From Bacteroidota bacterium (lineage in GTDB: Bacteria; Bacteroidota; Bacteroidia; Chitinophagales; Chitinophagaceae): DNA of 64,000 nucleotides. The notes beneath the pieces were generated by a model that saw only the letters and a list, made by a program, of their open reading frames with translations, was not told the origin of the DNA and ran no database searches. Location of the stretch: assembly GCA_018266775.1 (NCBI GenBank), contig JAFDZS010000005.1, forward strand, positions 62,257-126,256, written 5' to 3'. Every line of letters begins with the position of its first letter. The first letter of the stretch is position 1. Shown here piece by piece: positions 26,670-35,067 of the stretch. Position numbers and translations under genes: made by a program.

Positions 26670-28073
26670 TTACTTTTCATAACAACCAAGGTCGGGCAGG
26701 CCATTGCTGCGGTTTTTATCGTCAAGGTCTTTAGTAAAAGCCGTTGGTAAACCTTTATTAATGCCCGGGGCGGCACTGTTTTGCGTGATCCTGAAATTGT
26801 AAATATGTCTGAATACATCAATAGCATCGAATGACGGGTCCTGGTTGCGGATATTATTATTTAATGTACTGTTTGCCGGGTCCGCTCCGCGGTACAGGTT
26901 ATTATCGAAAGAAACTGCAAAAGCGTTGCTTCCCTGTTTATCTACCATTACTTCATTACTTACAAAGCCTGAACTATCTGCCCAAAAAATATTGTTACGG
27001 AAAACTGCGGATAGATTAGCAGTAGTGGTACCACTGCCGGTGGTTGCGAAATTGCTTATAGATAAAACCGGGTTTTTGTGAATGATATAACTGTTGGAAT
27101 AACTGGTAACCGTACAATTGGTAAAATTATAATCGCCACCATTTATGATGGCGATATTACTGCCGCAGTTGCTGATCAAACTGTTGTTTGCATATACGCT
27201 GGAATTGGAGCTGAGTATGCCTGCATCGTACGCATTGTCTATAATGGTTTGCTGCAGGGTTAATTTAGGATTGGAGTTTGAGGGTAAATCAACCAATACA
27301 ATTCCCTGGTATGCATTTTTAATAATGGCAAAGTTGGCTGTATTGTTTTTACTGTTACTGCGAAAGATGATGCCGGGCCATGATGCAGGTAAATCTTTAT
27401 AATCATTATCCAAACGGTCTCCGGTAAAAACCACTTCATTGTTTTTTACGCCGTTAATGATTAATGTGCCATCAACAAGAAATGGCGCATCAGCATGAGA
27501 ATATATTTTACAGCCGGGCTGTATGGTTAATGTTGCAGCAGCATCAATGGTGATACCTTTTAAAATGACATACGGCAAATTGTTTGTCCAGGTTACGTTG
27601 CCGGTAATAACTTTATTGGTTAAGAAGTTGGCATTTTGACCATAAGCCTGTAGTTGAACAAAATTATTGTTCCCGTTATAGTTTATTAAAATACTATCGC
27701 TCACAATAAATGGCTGATTGGCGGCATTGGGATTGATGGTTACCATTACAAAAACATACATGCTGTCGTTGGCGGCCAGTTCAATATTATTTTGTTCTGT
27801 TGCGGCAATGCCGTTAATATTTATTTTAAATGGAGAAGTGGTACCGCCCATTAATTTAATGCTGCTGATGCGCAGCTTCTGGTCATTAAGGTTAAATATC
27901 TTGAAGGATTTGGTTACAGAACCTGTAGTGGTAAAAACGGTATCATACTTTAATGTGTCTGCAGTGATGTTTATTCTTGCATCTGCACTGGTATTAAAAC
28001 TATCTTTTCTGCAGGCAGAAAAAAGAGCAATAACAGCAACTATAAATAGTCTAAATAAGCTGTGCGGTTTCAT
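26670..28073 (-). CDS. Lipoprotein with parallel beta-helix domain
   Basis: 467 aa. A leader with lipobox FSAC (about Cys20) anchors it to a membrane. Residues about 30-140 look like an Ig/ASPM-like sandwich (KSFKIFNLNDQKLRISSIKL). From about residue 155 a right-handed beta-helix is likely: WTNNLPYVILKGITIDAAATLTIQPGCKIY, then repeats such as VYANNSLISNCGSNIAIINGGDYNFTNCTVTS. It ends with NGLPDLGCYEK, the usual end of such Bacteroidota proteins. Surface polysaccharide binding is possible; no catalytic residues are obvious. The comF gene lies 20 nt upstream on the same strand, so they may share a transcript. Confidence 0.75.
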   Translation of the reverse strand: MKPHSLFRLFIVAVIALFSACRKDSFNTSADARINITADTLKYDTVFTTTGSVTKSFKIFNLNDQKLRISSIKLMGGTTSPFKININGIAATEQNNIELAANDSMYVFVMVTINPNAANQPFIVSDSILINYNGNNNFVQLQAYGQNANFLTNKVITGNVTWTNNLPYVILKGITIDAAATLTIQPGCKIYSHADAPFLVDGTLIINGVKNNEVVFTGDRLDNDYKDLPASWPGIIFRSNSKNNTANFAIIKNAYQGIVLVDLPSNSNPKLTLQQTIIDNAYDAGILSSNSSVYANNSLISNCGSNIAIINGGDYNFTNCTVTSYSNSYIIHKNPVLSISNFATTGSGTTTANLSAVFRNNIFWADSSGFVSNEVMVDKQGSNAFAVSFDNNLYRGADPANSTLNNNIRNQDPSFDAIDVFRHIYNFRITQNSAAPGINKGLPTAFTKDLDDKNRSNGLPDLGCYEK

Positions 28074-28077
28074 ATTT

Positions 28078-28085
28078 CAAATGTA
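28078..28085 (-). promoter_or_regulatory. -7 promoter element TACATTTG at the beta-helix lipoprotein start
   Basis: Exact TAnnTTTG on the minus strand, 4 nt before the ATG at 28073, in the 20-nt gap after comF. It implies a leaderless or nearly leaderless mRNA. Confidence 0.4.
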
Positions 28086-28093
28086 ATATAAAA

Positions 28094-28795
28094 CTATTTA
28101 GCTGCATAAGCGAGTGATGCAATATATAAGTGCACACCCGGAATTTTCTGCATGATACTGCCGCAGGCTTCTAATGTAGCGCCGGTAGTGATCACATCAT
28201 CTATAAGCAGTGCATGTTTGCCGGCCAATGCTTCCGGGTTGCGAACCATAAAACTTCCTTCCACATTTTCCCAGCGTTCGGTACGGTGCTTGCGGGTTTG
28301 CGTTTCAGTAAACCTCCGGCGGGTAATATTGCCTGTGATGACAGGAATATTCATTGCGCTGGCTATACCATTACAAATAACCGCGGCCTGGTTGTAACCC
28401 CTCTTATGTTCTTTATCAGGAAAAAGGGGAAGTGGCACCAGTGCTTCCACATTGCTGAACCTGCCACTGGCAAGTAAACGGTTGCCCATTATTTCGCCTA
28501 AATAAAAACCAATAGCGGTATTGTTTTTATATTTCAGCGCATGAATGAGTTCCTGTATCAATCCGCCTTTGGAAAAGTAAAACTCGCTGTGTGCTGCAAC
28601 AAGCGGCATACGTCCCCAGAAAATTTTTTCTATGGGATTGTTGGCATGGCTTTCAAAATTGGTGTGGGGCAGTTCATTGATGCAATGCAGGCAAAGCTGG
28701 TTATCGTTTTCGATAATATCGCTGCCGCAACCGGTGCAGGTATGCGGGTAGAAGAGATGCAGGGTACTGCTGAAAATTTCTTTTAATGATTGCAT
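28094..28795 (-). CDS. comF: ComF family phosphoribosyltransferase-like protein
   Basis: A 233-aa cytosolic protein. An N-terminal zinc module (CTGCGSDIIENDNQLCLHC) is followed by a type I phosphoribosyltransferase fold with the PRPP loop HALLIDDVITTGATLEACG. Bacteria with natural competence need ComF for uptake of single-stranded DNA, though the enzyme activity is not settled. It follows radA by 28 nt on the same strand; RadA also acts in recombination of incoming DNA, so the pairing fits a competence or recombination role. Confidence 0.87.
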   Translation of the reverse strand: MQSLKEIFSSTLHLFYPHTCTGCGSDIIENDNQLCLHCINELPHTNFESHANNPIEKIFWGRMPLVAAHSEFYFSKGGLIQELIHALKYKNNTAIGFYLGEIMGNRLLASGRFSNVEALVPLPLFPDKEHKRGYNQAAVICNGIASAMNIPVITGNITRRRFTETQTRKHRTERWENVEGSFMVRNPEALAGKHALLIDDVITTGATLEACGSIMQKIPGVHLYIASLAYAAK

Positions 28796-28823
28796 GTTTT
28801 TAGGGAATGTTTAAAAAGGGGTA

Positions 28824-30197
28824 CTAAAATAAATACTGGTACACTTCTTCCACTTTACTTAAAGCAATCACTTCAATATTCATTTTTTGTTTGGGTAAAC
28901 TTTTAGCGTTATACCGGCTCACAATAATTTTTTCGAAACCCAGTTTTTCTGCTTCTGCAATACGTTGTTCAATACGGTTTACCGCACGTATTTCTCCACT
29001 CAGCCCCACTTCACCTGCAAAACAAATATGCTGCGGCAGCGGTACATCTTCATAACTGCTGAGCAATGCACAAACAATAGCAAGGTCAATGGATGGATCT
29101 TCAATTTTTAATCCACCTGCAATATTTACAAAAACATCTTTCACACCAAAATGAAACCCGCCGCGTTTTTCCAATACTGCTAAAAGCAATTGTAAGCGGC
29201 GCAAATCAAATCCGCTAACGGTGCGTTGCGGCGTGCCATACACACTTTGTGTTACCAATGCCTGCGTTTCTATCAGCAGCGGGCGCATGCCTTCAATAGT
29301 GGCTGCAATGGCAATACCACTAAGGGCATCTTCTTTTTGCGTAATTAAAATTTCACTGGGGTTGGTTACGGCACGCATACCATCACCACTCATTTCATAA
29401 ATACCCAGTTCTGCAGTTGAACCAAACCTGTTCTTTAATGTTCTTAATATACGGTAAGCATAATGACGGTCGCCTTCAAACTGTAACACCGTATCCACCA
29501 TGTGCTCCAGGATTTTTGGTCCGGCAATGGTGCCATCTTTGGTTATATGGCCAATTAAAAAAACGGGTGTGTTGGTTTCTTTGGCAAAGCGCTGCAGTTC
29601 TGCTGCTGTTTCCCTGATCTGGCTAATGCTGCCGGGGCCGCTTTCAACAAAAGGTGATTGTAATGTTTGAATCGAATCAATAATCACCAGTTGCGGTTTC
29701 AGTTTTTTAATTTCCTGGAAAATGGTTTTGGTATCGGTTTCTGTAAGCAGAAAAAAAATTTCGCTTTTAATACCAACGCGGTCGGCACGCATTTTTATTT
29801 GCTGTTCACTTTCTTCACCGCTCACATATAGGGTAACAATATCCTTCAATTGTAAACCCACCTGCAAAAACAAAGTTGATTTACCAATACCCGGTTCGCC
29901 GGCAACCAACACAATACTGCCGGTAACAATGCCGCCACCAAGCACACGGTTCAACTCACTGTCATACGTGAATATTCTTTTCTCTTCTGCACTGCTGACT
30001 TCATTAATGGAAATGGTTTTGATTTTAGGATCACGTTTGTAAGATGCCCATTCATCTTTTTCTTTTTTATCAGAACCTTTAACAATCACTTCTTCAACAA
30101 ATGTGTTCCAGTTATTGCAAGATGGACATTTACCTAACCACTTGGCACTTTCATAACCACAGCTTTGACAAAAGAATGCCGACTTTGTTTTACTCAT
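28824..30197 (-). CDS. radA: DNA repair protein RadA
   Basis: A RecA-like ATPase and branch-migration helicase in recombination. The 457-aa protein has the four-Cys zinc finger FFCQSCGYESAKWLGKCPSCNNW (residues about 9-30), Walker A GEPGIGKST (about 100-108), the RadA hallmark LKNRFGSTAE, and a C-terminal Lon-like domain (FVNIAGGLKIEDPSIDLAIVCALLSSY). It is full length. A weak -7-like TATCTTTA lies 4 nt before its ATG. comF follows downstream. Confidence 0.95.
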   Translation of the reverse strand: MSKTKSAFFCQSCGYESAKWLGKCPSCNNWNTFVEEVIVKGSDKKEKDEWASYKRDPKIKTISINEVSSAEEKRIFTYDSELNRVLGGGIVTGSIVLVAGEPGIGKSTLFLQVGLQLKDIVTLYVSGEESEQQIKMRADRVGIKSEIFFLLTETDTKTIFQEIKKLKPQLVIIDSIQTLQSPFVESGPGSISQIRETAAELQRFAKETNTPVFLIGHITKDGTIAGPKILEHMVDTVLQFEGDRHYAYRILRTLKNRFGSTAELGIYEMSGDGMRAVTNPSEILITQKEDALSGIAIAATIEGMRPLLIETQALVTQSVYGTPQRTVSGFDLRRLQLLLAVLEKRGGFHFGVKDVFVNIAGGLKIEDPSIDLAIVCALLSSYEDVPLPQHICFAGEVGLSGEIRAVNRIEQRIAEAEKLGFEKIIVSRYNAKSLPKQKMNIEVIALSKVEEVYQYLF

Positions 30198-30651
30198 TCC
30201 GTAAAGATAGAATATGAAGATTGATTGACTGCGGCAACAAATTTTTTTTTAGCGCAATGATTAATTTGATGTAGTATAAAAACAAAAAACGCCTGATGAA
30301 GCGATGTATATTTTTTTATGCAACAAAGTATAAATGATGATGTGATTACAAAGTAAAAGGGCCATCATTTCTGATAGCCCTTTGTACTTACTAACCCATT
30401 AAATTCTGTTGCTAAATTACAATTTACGGCCACATAAAAAAATATATTTTGGGCGATGTTGATAAGTTCTAAGCAGGCTAAGCCATGTAAATTAAAATTG
30501 AATTTCTTTTATAAAATAAATGTAATCAATATTTTACGGCAAAAAACCTTAAAACTTTGCAACTGCTGATTCTGCCCAAAGAAATTTTTTTTTCCAGAAA
30601 TAATTTGGTTTATAATATAAACTACTTTACGTTTGTGTAAAATTTATAGCC
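30198..30651. other. Divergent intergenic region between radA and the TonB receptor
   Basis: 454 nt, AT-rich, no credible gene. It holds an 11-bp hairpin with one mismatch at 30356-30383 (AAAGGGC / GCCCTTT arms) that terminates neither flanking gene. It could end an unseen short RNA. The right end holds the receptor promoter. Confidence 0.5.
30604..30635 (+). promoter_or_regulatory. Canonical Bacteroidota promoter of the TonB receptor operon
   Basis: TTTG (30604-30607), 20-nt spacer, then TACGTTTG (30628-30635), exact matches to -33 and -7. The predicted start is about 10 nt before the ATG at 30652. Confidence 0.75.
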
Positions 30652-32910
30652 ATGAAATCTGTATTGCTTTTATTGTTCACCAGCCTGATTTTTTCGGTCA
30701 GTGCGCAGGTTAAAATCAGCGGTAAAGTGACCGATGCAAAGAACAGGCCGGTAGCAGGTGCCAGCATTACGCTGAAGAATACTTATGATGGTGCTACCAC
30801 GGATTCAACCGGAAATTATGCCTTCACCACTACAGAAAAAGGAGAACAGGTGATTGAAATAACCTCAACCGGGTTTAAGTTGTTTGAACAAAAAATAACC
30901 ATCGCCAATACTGATATTAAAGTTTCTGCTACTTTAAAGGAACTTGTAACTGAACTTACAGCCGTGGTAATATCTACAGGCTCGTTTGAAGCCAGCGATA
31001 AAAAGAAGGGCGCTGTACTGTCTGATATCGACATTGTTACCACACCCAGCGCCAACGGCGATATTACCAGTGCCTTTAAATCATTACCAGGCTCACAACA
31101 GGTTGGGGAAAGTGAAGGTTTGTTTGTAAGGGGCGGCACCGCCACAGAAAGCAAGATATTTATTGACGGCACCCAGGTAAACAACTTCTTTTTTTCCGGT
31201 AGTCCGGGTGTGGCACAGCGGGGCAGGTTCAATCCGTTTTTATTTAAAGGCACTGTGTTCAGCACGGGTGGTTATTCAGCATTGTATGGGCAGGCCTTAT
31301 CCTCTGCATTGATTTTGGAAAGTAAAGACCTGCCGGAAAGAAGTGAAGCCGATCTTGGTGTAAGCGTAGTGGGAGTTGGCGGGGGTATGCAGCACCTGGC
31401 TAAAGATAAAAAATCAAGCTGGGGTTTCAGTGGCAATTATACCAACCTCTGGCTGGCTTTTAATGTGATCAAGCAAAAACTGGATTATTTCAAAATTCCT
31501 GTCATCAGCGATCTGGATGCCAACTTCAGGTTTACCACAAAAGGTGGGGGTATGATCAAGATGTATTCTTACATCAGCCAAACCACGCTTGGCAGCCGCA
31601 CGTACGACCTGGATTCGCTTTCCATGAAAGATGCCTTCACTTTAAAAAACGTAAACCAATACCACAACATCAGCTGGAAACAACCGATGAAAAATAAATG
31701 GAAGTTCAGTACCGGTTTATCTTACAGTAATAATAAAGACAATATTGATAATGAATTGCAGGATGGCAATAATGTGAAGCAGGTGATCACTAACCCGAAT
31801 TTTTATGCCTACAAAAATTTTTCATTGCATACCAATGGTGATTATTTCCAGAACAGGATCATGTTTGATAAGAAGCTGAAAGGGTTGAGTGGCCTGCGCT
31901 TCGGATCGGAACTGAGTGTGAGCAATGAACAATCTACCTATACATTATATGATGGTTCTTCTTATAAAGGAACGGTGAAGGAAACCATGGCAGCATTATT
32001 CGGCGAATCGGATATTTACCTCACCAATTCACTTGCAGCTAAAGTGGGTGTGCGTACCGAACATTCAGATTTGTTGAAAAAATGGAACATTGCACCAAGG
32101 GCTTCATTAGCTTATCAATTGGGTAAATACAGTTCAGCAGGGTTTGCGTATGGCATTTTCTATCAAAACCCCGAAAGAAAATATTTGCCCACTACCAGTG
32201 TGCTGGATTTTTCAAAAGCCACACACTATATTTTACAATACCAGATGCTCACAAGTGTACAAACTTTGCGTATGGAGTTGTTCTATAAAAAATATAACGA
32301 CCTGTACAAAACCGGTTTCAATAATTTTAACCAGGAAGTGGTGATTGGCAACGGCGGTTTTGGCTATGCAAAAGGTTTTGAATTATTCTGGCGGGATAAA
32401 AAAACAATTAAAAATGTAGATTACTGGATATCTTATTCATACCTGGATACCCAGCGTGATTTCCTTAATTTTCCTGCATCTATACAACCGTCATTTGCGG
32501 CAAAACATACAGCAGCATTTGTGTTTAAAAAGTTCATCATGCCGTGGAAAACGCAATTCAACCTCAGCTACAATTTTGCCACCGGAAGGCCCTACTACCG
32601 AATTGCTTATGATAATACGTTGCAGAAAAATGTATTTACCGACCGCGGCACCACTATTAATTATAACAGCTGTAGTTTTAGTGCCAACTACCTGCCCAAT
32701 ATTGGTAAAAAGAATCCTAAAGTATTTGCAGTGTGGGTACTGGGTATTAATAATGTGTTTGGGCAAAAACAAATATACACGTACAATTATTCAACAGACG
32801 GCACAAGAAAGCAACCGGTAACAGCACAGAGTACACGATTTGCATTTATCGGCTGTTTCCTGAGTTTTGGTACAGACAGAACACAGGATGCAATAAATAA
32901 TAATTTATAG
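30652..32910 (+). CDS. TonB-dependent outer-membrane receptor with carboxypeptidase-like N domain
   Basis: 752 aa. After a signal peptide (ends VSAQ) comes a carboxypeptidase regulatory-like beta-sandwich (KISGKVTDAKNRPVAGASITLKNT...GNYAFTTTEKG, residues 20-100). The plug domain (GSQQVGESEGLFVRGGTATESKIFIDGTQV) and a 22-strand barrel follow, ending in an aromatic-rich strand. Such receptors take up siderophores, vitamin B12 or glycans using TonB energy. The barrel is short for the SusC type and no SusD partner follows, so a metal or small-molecule substrate is more likely. It heads a possible five-gene operon. Confidence 0.88.
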   Translation: MKSVLLLLFTSLIFSVSAQVKISGKVTDAKNRPVAGASITLKNTYDGATTDSTGNYAFTTTEKGEQVIEITSTGFKLFEQKITIANTDIKVSATLKELVTELTAVVISTGSFEASDKKKGAVLSDIDIVTTPSANGDITSAFKSLPGSQQVGESEGLFVRGGTATESKIFIDGTQVNNFFFSGSPGVAQRGRFNPFLFKGTVFSTGGYSALYGQALSSALILESKDLPERSEADLGVSVVGVGGGMQHLAKDKKSSWGFSGNYTNLWLAFNVIKQKLDYFKIPVISDLDANFRFTTKGGGMIKMYSYISQTTLGSRTYDLDSLSMKDAFTLKNVNQYHNISWKQPMKNKWKFSTGLSYSNNKDNIDNELQDGNNVKQVITNPNFYAYKNFSLHTNGDYFQNRIMFDKKLKGLSGLRFGSELSVSNEQSTYTLYDGSSYKGTVKETMAALFGESDIYLTNSLAAKVGVRTEHSDLLKKWNIAPRASLAYQLGKYSSAGFAYGIFYQNPERKYLPTTSVLDFSKATHYILQYQMLTSVQTLRMELFYKKYNDLYKTGFNNFNQEVVIGNGGFGYAKGFELFWRDKKTIKNVDYWISYSYLDTQRDFLNFPASIQPSFAAKHTAAFVFKKFIMPWKTQFNLSYNFATGRPYYRIAYDNTLQKNVFTDRGTTINYNSCSFSANYLPNIGKKNPKVFAVWVLGINNVFGQKQIYTYNYSTDGTRKQPVTAQSTRFAFIGCFLSFGTDRTQDAINNNL

Positions 32911-32948
32911 TGTATAACCAGTTACATTCATCACTTAAAATAAAAAAT

Positions 32949-33251
32949 ATGTCACACCAATTTGAACCCGCTCCTGAGGGAAAAGACCCTGAACTCTGGG
33001 AGCTTGCGCAAAAAAGAGCTGATTTAAAAGATCACCTGGTTGCCTATATACTTCTTAATGGAATGATGTGGATATTTTGGTGTTTAACATCATTCCACAG
33101 TGGTGCCGGATTACTGGATGCCTGGCCGATATGGTCTACAGCAGGATGGGGAATTTGGCTGGCTTTCGAATTTGCCGAAGCGTACATTTTTACACAGTCT
33201 AATTCAACTGAAAAAGAATATCGAAAATTAAAAAATCAACTAAACAAATAA
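32949..33251 (+). CDS. 2TM domain membrane protein
   Basis: A 100-aa protein from ATG 32949 (MSHQFEPAPEG). A charged amphipathic segment (ELWELAQKRADLKDHLVAYIL) leads into two membrane helices separated by a short turn (HSGAGLLDAWPIW). It matches the 2TM domain family of Bacteroidota, often linked to sensor kinases or DNA-binding proteins. The function is unknown. It lies 38 nt after the receptor gene and 11 nt before the next gene. Confidence 0.75.
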   Translation: MSHQFEPAPEGKDPELWELAQKRADLKDHLVAYILLNGMMWIFWCLTSFHSGAGLLDAWPIWSTAGWGIWLAFEFAEAYIFTQSNSTEKEYRKLKNQLNK

Positions 33252-33262
33252 AATAACACACC

Positions 33263-33904
33263 ATGAAAAAATTCATCATCGCTTCTGTTTTAGTAACGCT
33301 TTCCATTGCAGCATCTGCGCAAAGCGATAAATATGTTGCGGCCATGCAAAAAAACCTGGCTGCAATGGATACTGCGTTTGCCAATCCCGCAAATCTGCTG
33401 GTACTGGCCAATAATTTTGAGCGTATTGCCAATGCAGAAAAAAATCAATGGTTGCCTTATTACTATGCTGCTTTTTGCCAGGTAAATTATGGTTTTATGC
33501 TTCAGGATAAAGATAAAGTGGATGATGTTGCCGATAAAGCCACTGACTTTATAAATAAAGCTGATTCTTTAATGCCGAATAACTCTGAAATATCCTGCAT
33601 AAAAAGTATGATTGCCAGTTGCCACATGATGGTAAACCCCATGCAACGCTGGCAGGAATATGGTGCTGAAAGCAATGGCAATATGGAAAAAGCCATGCAG
33701 CAGGATCCAGCCAATCCAAGGCCATATTTTTTGAAAGGCCAGGGCTTAAAATATACACCTGAGCAATTCGGAGGCGGCTGTAAAACAGCACAACCTGTAC
33801 TGCAAACTGCATTAGAAAAATATGCTGCGTTTAAACCTGCCAGTGAGCTGGACCCTAACTGGGGTAAAAAACAGGTGGAACAGCTTTTAGCAGGATGTAA
33901 ATAA
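33263..33904 (+). CDS. Periplasmic TPR-like hypothetical protein
   Basis: 213 aa with a clean signal peptide (ends ASAQ). The mature part is helical and alanine-rich (YYAAFCQVNYGFML, ADSLMPNNSEISCIKSMIASCHMMVNP, RPYFLKGQGLKYTPEQFGGGCKTA), like TPR helix pairs. I know similar proteins as conserved hypotheticals in Bacteroidota. It may hold partner proteins in the periplasm. Co-directional with the receptor operon. Confidence 0.7.
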   Translation: MKKFIIASVLVTLSIAASAQSDKYVAAMQKNLAAMDTAFANPANLLVLANNFERIANAEKNQWLPYYYAAFCQVNYGFMLQDKDKVDDVADKATDFINKADSLMPNNSEISCIKSMIASCHMMVNPMQRWQEYGAESNGNMEKAMQQDPANPRPYFLKGQGLKYTPEQFGGGCKTAQPVLQTALEKYAAFKPASELDPNWGKKQVEQLLAGCK

Positions 33905-33986
33905 TGTTTCCCGTATGCCGGAAGCGTAATATCAAAATGGCTTATTGCGCTTCCGGATTTATACATTCATCATCAAAACTACTTTT

Positions 33987-34577
33987 ATGTCTGAAGAACA
34001 ATTTTCACCGGAGGAAAGTTTACAGTTGATACAAAACATGATTGCCAAAACCCGCAGGGATATGGGGGATAACAGCAGCCATTTTTTGCTTTGGGGCTGG
34101 ATCACTTTTATTGCATGCACGGGCCAGTTTATATTAAAGCATGTACTGGAGTATCCGAAACATTATTTGGTGTGGTGGATCATTGTTCCCGGTGTATTTG
34201 CCAGTATTTACCTGGGCATGAAAGAAGGTAAGAAGCAAAGGGTGGAAACTTATATTGGTGAGAGTATGAAGTACCTGTGGATGGGGATGGGCATTTCTTA
34301 TTTTGTATTGAGTATGATATTGAGCAAAATGGGATGGAACACCAATGTATTTCCATTTTTTATTTTATTGTACGGGCTGGGCACTTTTGTATCCGGACAA
34401 TTTTTGCAGTTTCGCCCATTGATATGGGGCGGTGTAACAGCATGGGCTTTGGCTATTACATCTGCCTATTTCAGTTACGATTACCAGGCATTATTTGCAG
34501 CGGGTGCCATAATGGTAAGTTATATTATTCCTGCCTATATGCTGAAAAGTAAAGTGGAGCAGGTAAATAACGCATAA
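33987..34577 (+). CDS. Multi-pass membrane protein of unknown function
   Basis: 196 aa from ATG 33987 (MSEEQFSPEESLQLIQNMIAKTRRDM). A cytosolic helix is followed by about five membrane segments (FLLWGWITFIACTGQFIL, WWIIVPGVFASIYLGM, YLWMGMGISYFVLSMI, FPFFILLYGLGTFVSG, and a last segment near YIIPAYML). Its stop overlaps the start of the regulator gene (TAATG), so the two are translationally coupled. Probably a sensor or partner of that regulator. Confidence 0.72.
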   Translation: MSEEQFSPEESLQLIQNMIAKTRRDMGDNSSHFLLWGWITFIACTGQFILKHVLEYPKHYLVWWIIVPGVFASIYLGMKEGKKQRVETYIGESMKYLWMGMGISYFVLSMILSKMGWNTNVFPFFILLYGLGTFVSGQFLQFRPLIWGGVTAWALAITSAYFSYDYQALFAAGAIMVSYIIPAYMLKSKVEQVNNA

Positions 34578-34915
34578 TGTTATGGAGAAAGAAAATAAAT
34601 CCTGGAAAAATTGTACAGCTGATGTTTAAAGACCTTGATCCTATATTACATTCACAACTGCGGCTGGCAGTGATGAGTTTACTTATCAGTGTAAAAGAAG
34701 CAGAGTTTACTTTTCTGCGGGAGAAAACCAATTCCACAGCGGGCAACCTCAGTGTGCAGATCAATAAATTGAAAGATGCCGGGTATATCGAGGTTACCAA
34801 ACAGTTCAGTAATAACTATCCGCAAACGATGTGTAAAATCACACCTAAAGGCACCGATGCTTTTGAAACCTATGTAAAGGCACTGCAAACTTACATGAAC
34901 CCCGGTGGAAATTAA
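34577..34915 (+). CDS. Winged-helix transcriptional regulator
   Basis: 112 aa, a short MarR-like winged-helix protein. FKDLDPILHSQLRLAVMSLL, EAEFTFLREKTNSTAGNLSVQINKLKDAGYIEV and ITPKGTDAFETYVKAL fit the one-domain HTH family (HTH_34) often found beside small membrane proteins in Bacteroidota. The start overlaps the stop of the membrane protein by one base. Likely regulates its own operon and possibly the receptor. A longer protein starting at another site is not possible. Confidence 0.85.
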   Translation: MLWRKKINPGKIVQLMFKDLDPILHSQLRLAVMSLLISVKEAEFTFLREKTNSTAGNLSVQINKLKDAGYIEVTKQFSNNYPQTMCKITPKGTDAFETYVKALQTYMNPGGN

Positions 34916-35038
34916 AAAAGGGTCGCTTCAAATATTCCGTTGCATTTCAGACAAGCATTGATGATCTGCAACCGGACGTACCAACCTGTACTCATTCCGT
35001 ACACTAATGCTACAGGTTCGCTTTGAAACAACCCTTTT
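34916..35038. other. Branched inverted-repeat structure, terminator-like
   Basis: Outer arms 34916-34932 and 35022-35038 pair over 17 bp with two mismatches. Inside are two hairpins: 34937-34944/34967-34975 (8 bp, one bulge) and 34983-34990/35011-35018 (8 bp perfect). Together they form a three-way junction. T-runs follow on both strands, so the outer stem can terminate the regulator gene (plus) and the T9SS gene (minus). The inner hairpins are unexplained. No gene lies between 34916 and 35067. Confidence 0.6.
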
Positions 35039-35067
35039 GTTTTGTGCCTGGTTTTTAATAATCCTTT

